Source: Sternotherus odoratus (Eukaryota > Chordata > Testudines > Kinosternidae). From it: a stretch of DNA of 64,000 nt. The stretch is from assembly GCA_032164245.1 (NCBI GenBank), contig JAVMKO010000006.1:2929001-2993000 (forward strand), read 5' to 3'. Below are positions 56,826 to 64,000 of the stretch, piece after piece (position 1 is the stretch's first letter; each line of letters opens with the position of its first letter). The notes under the pieces were generated by a model. The model was not told where the DNA came from and did not search any database. It was given only the letters and a program-made list of their open reading frames with translations. The position numbers and the translations under genes are program-made.

Positions 56826-57546
56826 ACCCAGGTGACCATATTTCCCAAAGTAAGAACAGGACACTGTGTGAGACTGGCCTGAGCCACAGGGCATCGCTGA
56901 CTGAGTGCCCCTGCACTGGGGGCTGGGGCTGACCGCCCAGGGCGGGGACCTTGTATTGCCACCCCCCCCAAAAAACCCATTCCTCTGCACCCCCCTAACA
57001 GGGCCCACCCCCTCTTTTTTGGCAAAACAAGGGCACTTTTCCCATTTGTTCTTGCCAACTGATGATTAAGGCCAAGATTTTGTCATGGGTATTTTTAGTA
57101 AAAGTCACAGGCCAAAAAGAAAAATTCATGGAAGCCCTGACCTGTCCCTGACTTTTAGTAAAAATATCCATGAAAAAAATGGGGATTTGTGGGTCCCCTG
57201 CAGCAGCTGGGATACCCCCACCACCCACAACTCTGGGGGCCCATGGTGGCCGGGAGCTTTGGGGGTTCCCTTTGGGGGAGACAGGGAGTACCCCGCAGCT
57301 CCCTGCCCCTGCAGGCAGCGGGGGACCCTGCAGCTCCCAACCACCGCAGGCTGAAGACACGGAGGTCACTGGAAGTCACACATTCCATGACTTCTGCGAC
57401 CTCCATGACTAAATCGTAGCCTTACTGATAATCAGTTGGCGAGACAAATGAGACAAGTGCAGTTTTGCCAAAAAAGTCGGGATGTCTGGGACATCTTAAA
57501 AAGGGGACTGTCTCTGCCAAAATGGGACTTATGGGCAGCGTAACCT
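56826..57546. mobile_element. Fold-back MITE split at its centre by a hAT
   Basis: The left half (56826-57066) and right half (57425-57546) are inverted versions of each other near the centre: GGCAAAACAAGGGCACTTTT, CCATTTGTTCTTGCC, AACTGATGAT on the left match ATCAGTTGGCGAGACAAATG, GACAAGTGCAGTTTTGCC on the right. The outer end GGTGACCATATTTCCC matches the reversed GGACTTATGGGC end. The element was a long palindrome; a hAT inserted at its axis. The left half contains extra GC-rich sequence at 56870-56960. Confidence 0.7.
57067..57424. mobile_element. hAT-like non-autonomous element
   Basis: TIRs TAAGGCCAAGATTTTGTCATGG (left) and, in reverse, TAAGGCTACGATTTAGTCATGG (right). The flanking 8-bp duplication CTGATGAT/CTGATAAT (57059-57066, 57425-57432) has one mismatch. 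8 bp indicates hAT. GC-rich interior, no transposase. Confidence 0.8.
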
Positions 57547-57548
57547 TA

Positions 57549-59207
57549 ATACTGTGCATTAACACGTTTTCTCCATATCACCCAATCAATACACAACAAG
57601 CTTAATTGTGAATCATTTAGGTATATGGCAGGTGTACATCCCTGACATACAACCGCAAAAACGAGGATGTGAAAAGTAAAGCCACGTTGTAGTATATATG
57701 CTTGTCTGCCCCAAGCACTTGTCCAACACCACAACTAATATACATCTCTAGAGTCGGGTGTAAAATGTTTCCCCCTCTTGAAAAGATTTTTGAAAAATTT
57801 CCCACTCTGCACTGGGACAAAACAAAAACTAAGCAGAACAGGGATGCATCTCTCTCAAAATTCCACCTTATACCTGAGCATCCATCTCCATGAAAAGTGG
57901 TTGAAATCTATATTGATTCCTGCAAACATTTCAGTTTTAACAAACTGGCATGATCGAACAACAAAAACTCCTGACCCACTCAACACAACACAGACCAGGT
58001 GCTGCAGTCTTAACTCTGCCTCCCCATTGTGTCCTTCCGCTCAGATCACTTACCTGACAATAACAGATGTGGATGTTGATGTGGTGGTGTTGATGAGGAG
58101 GGCGTTAATGCTGTCTCAGGCCCAGCCCGCTTACTTGGCTAGGTCTGAAGTCCCCACTGTTCAGCCAGACTGCTGATCCTTTTTTCTGTATAATCACTTC
58201 AGTTTGGTTGTATTCCACTAACCCAGACTACACTTCTCCTATCGCCTGTAAAAGCTTGTTTGTTTTTTTAACAATATAATGAGAACATTATTTTAAGATG
58301 TTAAATTGGTAAAGTGGTAGTAATCTCTCCATGGATTTTTTTTTAATGTGCCCATTTGTGGATTAATCTGGGCGAGCTGCATATGGCAATCCCCACACTA
58401 AATGATTATAGTTATTATTGTAAGTGTCCCCTAGAGAGCTGTAACAACTGAAGTGAGCAATTACCTCCCTTTAAATTGAATTAAAAATGATCCACATAAG
58501 AAGTCTTAATGTGATCAAGGATTCATTCAGGTAAGAGCCACTAGAATTGTCATGCTTTGCTATTGGCACAGTGATTTATGTATGTAGTTCCCTGTCTCGG
58601 AGGTTACGGGAGGAGGGAGGGGAGTTGAGTTATGGTGGGGCCCTGTATACCCTCAGAGAAAGTGTCTGTTTATAAAACAGCCCTTTTTTCAGAATTGAGG
58701 ACTACAGAACCAAAAACTTCTCATGTGGCACAACAAAACCTGTCTAGAATCTGAGTGGTTTCTTCACTGGGCATTTTTGGGGTTGGAGCTATACCTCAGT
58801 AGGACCAGTACTCAATTAAATGTTCTTAATGAAACAGAGGTCGATCACAGGGGTCTGAGTCTTACCTCACTTATCATAGGCATAACGCCATTAAAATCAG
58901 TGGAGCTGGGTTGGTGCACAGTAAGAATCAGGCCACTAGTGTTCCATGAAACATATTCAACATTTAGGAGCAGGCTTTCTGCATGTGAAAACATCCTCCA
59001 GGGATTACAAAAAAAGAAAGGAGTTATTTTCAAGTCAAAGCAAGCAAACACACACACACCTGAGTTACCATCTAAATCCTAAGTGACTATGTGGTAGTGA
59101 TCTGTCAATTCAAAGTGTCTTTAAGGGTGGACCCAAAAGGCAGCCCCTGTGGATCTCTGGCTTCAGTTTGGTGGCTCTGGCCCTGTGAGTTCAAACAGTG
59201 AAGAGAT
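57549..59207. other. Unassigned non-coding DNA
   Basis: No gene or repeat family recognised; a CA run is at 59048-59058. Confidence 0.5.
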
Positions 59208-59503
59208 GCAAAAACTGTTCTCAGTGGTAGCAGATGACAGAACAGGGACTAATGGTCTCAAGTTGCAGTTGGGAAAGTTTAGATTTGATATTAGGAAAAA
59301 CTTTTTCACTAGGAGGGTGGTCAAGCATTGGAATGGGTTACCTAGGGAGGTGGTAGAATCACCTTCCTTAGAGGTTTTTAAGGTCAGGCTTGACAAAGCC
59401 CTGGCTGGGATGATTTAGTTGGGGATTGGTCCTGCTTTAAGCATGGGGTTGGACTAGATACCTCCTGAGGTCCCTTCTAACCCTTATATTCTGATTCTAT
59501 GAT
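59208..59503 (+). mobile_element. CR1 LINE 3' end (ATTCTATG-tail subfamily)
   Basis: 59149-59418 includes 65-70 open residues of the CR1 C-terminus ([60 protein letters not shown]). The 3' UTR with GGTTGGACTAGATACCTCCTG follows, and it ends ATATTCTGATTCTATGATTCC. A strongly 5'-truncated copy of about 300 bp. Confidence 0.92.
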
Positions 59504-60874
59504 TCCTGTGACTTTGTTTTGTTTCCTTTATTCAGCTTCCAAGTCCACAGGACAAGCTTCCTTGCATGTAGCATTTCCAAGGTGTGATAGGCCCATTAAC
59601 CAATCCTTTGTATTGGAGGTCCACCTGATTTTTTTGATAGCTCTTCTGGGTGGGCGGGGAGAATGATTCCTGCGCTATAGCTAGAAATAATGAGATAAAA
59701 TGGAGAAAGGAACAAATCAGACTATCCCTAGCAATGAGATGCATTAGCTTGCTGAACAGACTGTCACGAGAATTGGTGGAAAAATAATTGGTTGAAATAT
59801 TTAAAACAAACCTGGAAAAAACACTGGGAAATATATTCTAGAGAACAATGACTGTGGCTGCATGAAATTATGTAACAAGGCGTATCCGGCTCTTATTCCA
59901 GTACTCTACAGTCTAAGATCTCTTATGTAGGCAAATTCCCATTGAGATCAGTGGGCATTTGCCCAAGTGAAGGCCTCAGGATTTGGCCGTGAGGGTCTGT
60001 GAAGTATCTGGGAAACTCAGGAGGTCTGAGAACAAGTACTACGGCAAGGACCTGTCACTATTACAAAGAGGTGTGTGGGTTTTTTTTTTGTTCTAGCTCT
60101 AAAGGGAAGTGCTATTTTCAAGAATTTACTGCATGTCATATAAAGCTATCTCGCAGCATGGACTTAAGTTTAATTATTGGGTTGGTAAATTACAGCAAAG
60201 TTAAGGGTCTCTGCTCCACAGTCCCTTTACTACTAGTTATTACACAACTGTATTGCAGAACATTGAAGAACTGCCTGGGAATTACTACTTTTATGTTCAT
60301 ATTGCTTAAATGGACCCAAAATTAAAATGATGGACAAATCATGGCTTCAGATTAATGGGCATAGCAGTTTAAATGACAAATGTGTAAGCGAGTTAAATAT
60401 AATCCAAGTTTCTTTTGCTTCTGTTCTTTGGAGCCTGGTATTGTCAATGTTCCAAAGACTGTGATTTCAGTGGCATTCTACATGGTGGGAAGCTAAAATA
60501 TAATAGGCCTAAATCCAAGAGAATGTGATAAGTGAGAATTGTATAATGGGTTAGCTAATGCTATTAAATACCTTTTGAGTTTAGTGTTGACAGGTTAATT
60601 GGTTGGCCATTAAAGTTCTAAGGGGCTGTAGGGTTCCATTGTAGGAAGTTTTCTCCACAAATAACCTACCAAATGCATTCAGGTATAAATCAAATCTAAC
60701 AAATCAGAGCCATGATTTATTGCCCTATTTACACCGTTTCCCTTTGCCAGCCTACTACTTAAATCAATGAAAAATCTTTTCGGGGACAATCGCTTACACA
60801 GGAGTTAGGGAGGAGCCCTTAAAACACTGTAGCTTTCTCCAAATCCACAGGTCATCCTGCTAGTTCAGGGTTAA
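59504..60874. other. Unassigned non-coding DNA
   Basis: No gene or repeat recognised. The left boundary of the following CR1 is estimated at about 60875. Confidence 0.5.
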
Positions 60875-60927
60875 AAGCTGTGCTAAATTTTTAATGAAAG
60901 ACTTCTCAAGTCAAGAGATGTTAAGGG

Positions 60928-61463
60928 AAGGGCCGGCGACAGAAATTTTGGGGCCCTGTACTCTGATCGTTTGTGGGGCCCCCACTCCCCCCCGCTGGTA
61001 CTCCCCCTCCTCCCTCCCCTCCCCTCCGCCTCCCCCCGCTGGGCTGCCATTGGCTCCTGGCCCCGGGTCTCCCCAGCCCCGCTCGCTGGCCCCCGCCCCT
61101 GTGGAGCGGCACGCCCAGCCAGTCCTCTGCAGCCGCCGGGGCGGGGGAGGCGATGGAGCCGGCATCCTGTGGTGCTGGGGGGCTCCCCCCCCAAGGGCTG
61201 GCCCGGCTCTTGCTGCAGGTGGGTCGGGGGAAGCGCTGCAGCCGGGGGTGCCTCGGGGCACCTCCTGGGGTGCGGGACAAGCTGCCGGCTGAAGGGCTCA
61301 GGAGGCAGCCGGCCACTGACACACGAACACAGCCCGGGAAAGAGCGCCCAGGGAGATGCGGTGCCCAGTGTGTGTGTGGGGGGGAGGGGGGAGCAGGCCC
61401 GATGACAAGGGGGGACGACTACGGGTACAGCTGTACCTGTAGTCCCCCCTGTCGCTGGCCCTG
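60928..61463. mobile_element. hAT non-autonomous element, perfect 8-bp duplication
   Basis: Ends AAGGGCCGGCGACAG (60928) and, in reverse from 61463, CAGGGCCAGCGACAG. A perfect 8-bp duplication GTTAAGGG lies at 60920-60927 and 61464-61471. The GC-rich interior gives several long meaningless open frames. Near the right end is a near-perfect palindrome centred at ACAGCTGT (61427-61434) with arms GGGGGGACGACTACGGGT and its reverse. Confidence 0.9.
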
Positions 61464-61526
61464 GTTAAGGGTAACAAGAAGGGTTTCTTCAGGTATATTA
61501 GGAACAAGAAGAAAGTCGAGGAAAGT

Positions 61527-62525
61527 GTGGGCCCCTTACTGAATGAGGGAGGCAATCTAGTGACAGAGGATGTGGAAAAAGCAAATGTGCTCAGTGCTTT
61601 TTTTGCCTCTGTCTTCACGAACAAGGTCAGCTCCCAGACTACTGCACTGGGCAGCACAGCATGGGGAGGAGGTGACCAACCCTATGTGGAAAAAGAAGTG
61701 GTTCAGGACTATTTAGAAAAGCTGGACGAGCACAAGTCCATGGGGCCGGATGCGCTGCATCCGAGGGTGCTAAAGGCCATTACCTTTGAAAACTCATGGC
61801 GATCGGGGGAGGTTCCGGATGACTGGAAAAAGGCTAATGTAGTGCCCATCTTTAAAAAAGGGAAGAAGGAGGATCCAAGGAACTACAGGCCAGTCAGCCT
61901 CACCTCAGTGCCTGGAAAAATCATGGAGCAGGTCCTCAAGGAATCAATTCTGAAGCACTTAGAGGAGAGGAAAGTGATCAGGAACAGTCAGCATGTATTC
62001 ACCAAGGGCAAATCATGCCTGACTAACCTAATTGCCTTCTACGATGAGATAACTGACTCTGTGGATGAGGGGAAAGCAGTGGATGTGCTATTCCTTGGCT
62101 TTAGCAAAGCTTTCGATACGGTCTCCCACAATATTCTTACCAGCAAGTTAAAGAAGTATGGGTTGGATGAATGGACCATGAGGTGGATAGAAATCTGGCT
62201 GGATCATCGGGCTCAATGGGTAGTGATCAATGGCTCCATGTCTAGTTGGCAGCTGGTATCAAGCGGAGTGCCCCAAGAGTCAGTTCTGGGGCCGGTTTTA
62301 TTCAATATCTTTATCAATGATCTGGAGGATGGTGTGGACTGCACCCTCAGCAAGTTTGCAGATGACACTAAACTGGGAGGAGTGGTATATACACTGGAGC
62401 GTGGGGATAGGATACAGAGGGACCTAGATACATTAGAGGATTGGGCCAAAAGAAATTTGATGAGGTTCAACAAGGAGAAGTTCAGAGTCCTTCACTTAGG
62501 ACGGAAGAATCTCATGCACTGCTAG
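61527..62525 (+). pseudogene. CR1 ORF2 reverse-transcriptase fragment (332 codons open)
   Basis: Longest CR1 reading frame in the window. It encodes the reverse transcriptase that copies LINE RNA into the nicked target. Visible blocks: VEKANVLSAFFASVFTNK, HKSMGPDALHPRVLKA, SWRSGEVPDDWKKANVVPIF, KGKKEDPRNYRPVSLTSVPG, VDVLFLGFSKAFDTVSHNIL, VSSGVPQESVLGPVLFNIFI, the catalytic KFADDTKLGG (about 62351-62380, both Asp present), and NLMRFNKEKFRVLHLGRKN. An in-frame deletion is evident around LKAITFENSWRSG, where about 10 residues usually found here are missing. The Gln-Gly of the VPQG box is QE. The frame stops at 62523-62525 (TAG after NLMHC), and homologous coding continues in another frame to the LTR junction. 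The endonuclease domain is absent upstream. Confidence 0.9.
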
Positions 62526-62633
62526 AGACCAGGACCGAATGGCTAGACAGCAGTTCTGCAGAAAAGGACCTAGGGGTTACAGTGGATCTGAAGCTGGATA
62601 TGAGTCAACAGTGTGTCCTTGTTGCCAAGAAAG

Positions 62634-63744
62634 TGTGATGGTGCTGTTCCTGGTGGGACCAACTGAGAGTGCCAGATCAGGACAAATTGCTTCTAAAAGG
62701 GTAACTAGAGCCCAAAGCTGGGGTTTCTTCACCTCTAAGGTAAACCAAACCAGCCAAACAGAAAATACTTTGGTTTCACCCCACTGGCTAGCCACAAGTC
62801 ACACAAGCAATTCCCTTAGACACTCCAGCTTCTCAGTATCACCACCAGCAGCCACCTGTCCTGGGGACCAATGGTTATGAAAACCAATACCCCAAATAAA
62901 GAAAACAGTTCTCCCCAATTCCAAAGAATCAGGCCCCAGACCCAGGTCAATATACAAATCGGATCTTACCCACAAATCATGCTGTTGCCAATACAAGGAA
63001 AAAGATATAGGTGAGGGTTAGAAATGGTTAAAGGAAATCAATTACATGCAGTGATGGCAAATCTCAGGCTTGCAGCATTGGTAGAATAAACTGCAAGTTC
63101 AAATCAAAGTCTCTGGAATGCATCCCCTCCAGGGATGGATCATCTATCCTTTGGCCAGACCATCCATGTATAGCAAAGTCCCATTCAGAGGTAGATGCCA
63201 GGCTGGAGACTGAAGACAAAGATGGAGGTGGGGTACCACCCTTTTATCCTTTCCAGGTGCCGGAATTTTCTTTGTCCCTTGCTGTGGAAACAAAATGGAG
63301 TTTGAGTCATTTGGGCTTATCACATGACCATGCATTATGACTCAGAATTCACAAGTGGCGGCGGCCATTCTCCACCATCTATCTTGCATGTTCTCTGCTA
63401 GACTTCTCATGTGGATTGGAGCTTTCCGAGCTCCTAGAGTCCATTGTGTCGCTGATAGTCCTTAATGGGCCATTAAGCAGCTTAAGCAAAGCTGACGCCC
63501 AGTGTTCTGGAATGTCCTCACCAGAATAGCACAATGTTTGGAAGGACAGACAGTACAGAGCCAATATTCATAATTTCAACTACAAAATTGATACACATAT
63601 ACAGATAGCATAATCCTAATCAGCAATTCATAACCTGGTCATAGACCCCTTACATGACCCCATTTACACAAGATTTGGTACCCCTTTAGGACCTTGGTTG
63701 CACCAATGATCTATAGGATCCCAAATTATTTCAGTAACGTGACA
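62634..63744 (-). mobile_element. Solo LTR, copy 2 of the element at 7654-9245
   Basis: Starts TGTGATGGTGCTGTTCC and ends CAGTAACGTGACA. It is collinear with copy 1 throughout (CCACTGGCTAGCCACAAGTC, GCCACCTGTCCTGGGGACCA, CCCAGACCCAGGTCAATATA) and lacks the Tigger insert. The flanks are GAAAG (62629-62633) and GACGG (63745-63749), likely diverged copies of an original 5-bp GAAGG from the CR1 target. Minus orientation, with TATA-like GGATAAAAGGGTGG near 63245 read in reverse. It interrupts the CR1 and is therefore younger than it. Confidence 0.88.
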
Positions 63745-64000
63745 GACGGCTAACTGCATTTTGAGCTGTATAAGTAGGGGCATTGTCAGCAGATCGAGGG
63801 ACGTGATTGTTCCCCTCTTTTCAACATTGGTGAGGCCTCATCTGGAGTACTGTGTCCGGTTTGGGGGCCCACACTACAAGAAGGATGTGGAAAAATTGGA
63901 AAGAGTCCAGAGAAGGCCAACAAAAATGATTAGGGGCCTGGAGCGCATAATTTATGAGGAGAGGCTGAGAGAACTGGGATTGTTTAGTCTACAGAAGAGA

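Larger units (their letters stand above)
60875..64000 (+). mobile_element. CR1 LINE broken by a hAT and an LTR, running off the window
   Basis: Pieces at about 60875-60927, 61464-62633 and 63745-64000 belong to one element of the ATTCTATG-tail type. The first junction is GTTAAGGG then GTAACAAGAAGGGTTTC. The second is GTTGCCAAGAAAG then GACGGCTAACTGCATTTTG. Removing the two inserts leaves continuous CR1 sequence. The last piece reaches AGAGAACTGGGATTGTTTAGTC at the window edge, so the 3' tail lies outside. Confidence 0.9.

Noticed and set aside
60883..61542. Several overlapping 100-190 residue frames on both strands
   Set aside because: All lie in the GC-rich interior of a non-autonomous hAT element, with low-complexity composition and no domain.

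Overview
This is vertebrate nuclear DNA with no recognisable host gene. Every long coding stretch belongs to a transposable element, and most of them are broken. The repeat set points to a turtle (Testudines), or at least a non-avian sauropsid. The evidence is several CR1 LINE subfamilies (tails ending in GATTCTATG or ATGTTCTTATG), a tRNA-derived SINE, Penelope-like retroelements (PLEs) with a GIY-YIG endonuclease, abundant hAT, Tigger and Harbinger DNA transposons, a Helitron, several LTRs and a MIR-type CORE-SINE. The taxonomic call is inferred from remembered repeat families and was not tested by a search. The window is probably intergenic or intronic.

Layout. 0.7-2.3 kb: one CR1 nested in another. 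5.2-5.8 kb: a Helitron with TC...CTAG ends. 6.1-7.1 kb: a Tigger-like element. 7.65-9.25 kb: a 1.1-kb LTR with 5-bp target duplications, interrupted by a Tigger-type element. 9.7-12.3 kb: two further LTR-like units. 13.1-13.4 kb: a MITE, then a Penelope-type inverted repeat. 14.7-21.3 kb: a possible LTR, CR1 pieces and a MIR. 21.9-28.8 kb: a non-LTR retrotransposon tail with a zinc-finger motif, a tRNA SINE, LTR-like units and a long CR1. 31.1-35.2 kb: a complete PIF/Harbinger transposon with terminal inverted repeats (TIRs) and a TCA duplication. It carries a spliced Myb/SANT-like gene on + and a broken DDE nuclease gene on -, plus an unexplained antisense reading frame inside the intron. 37.6-43.0 kb: two hAT elements with perfect 8-bp duplications, the second swollen by three tandem arrays, and between them a Penelope GIY-YIG fragment. 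47.6-53.2 kb: LTR-like units, a short Penelope-derived inverted repeat with a perfect 13-bp duplication, and a CR1. 56.2-57.5 kb: MITEs, one with a hAT at its centre of symmetry. 59.2 kb: a CR1 tail. 60.9-64.0 kb: a CR1 broken by a hAT and by a second copy of the 7.65-kb LTR, running off the window end.

The features do not form a pathway. They record successive transposition, and nesting gives relative ages: CR1 came before the hAT and LTR at 61-64 kb, and the LTR at 7.65 kb came before its Tigger. The most interesting signals are the hammerhead-ribozyme-like cores at the centres of two different Penelope-type inverted repeats, the antisense open frame in the Harbinger intron, and tandem arrays inside non-autonomous DNA transposons of three unrelated superfamilies.
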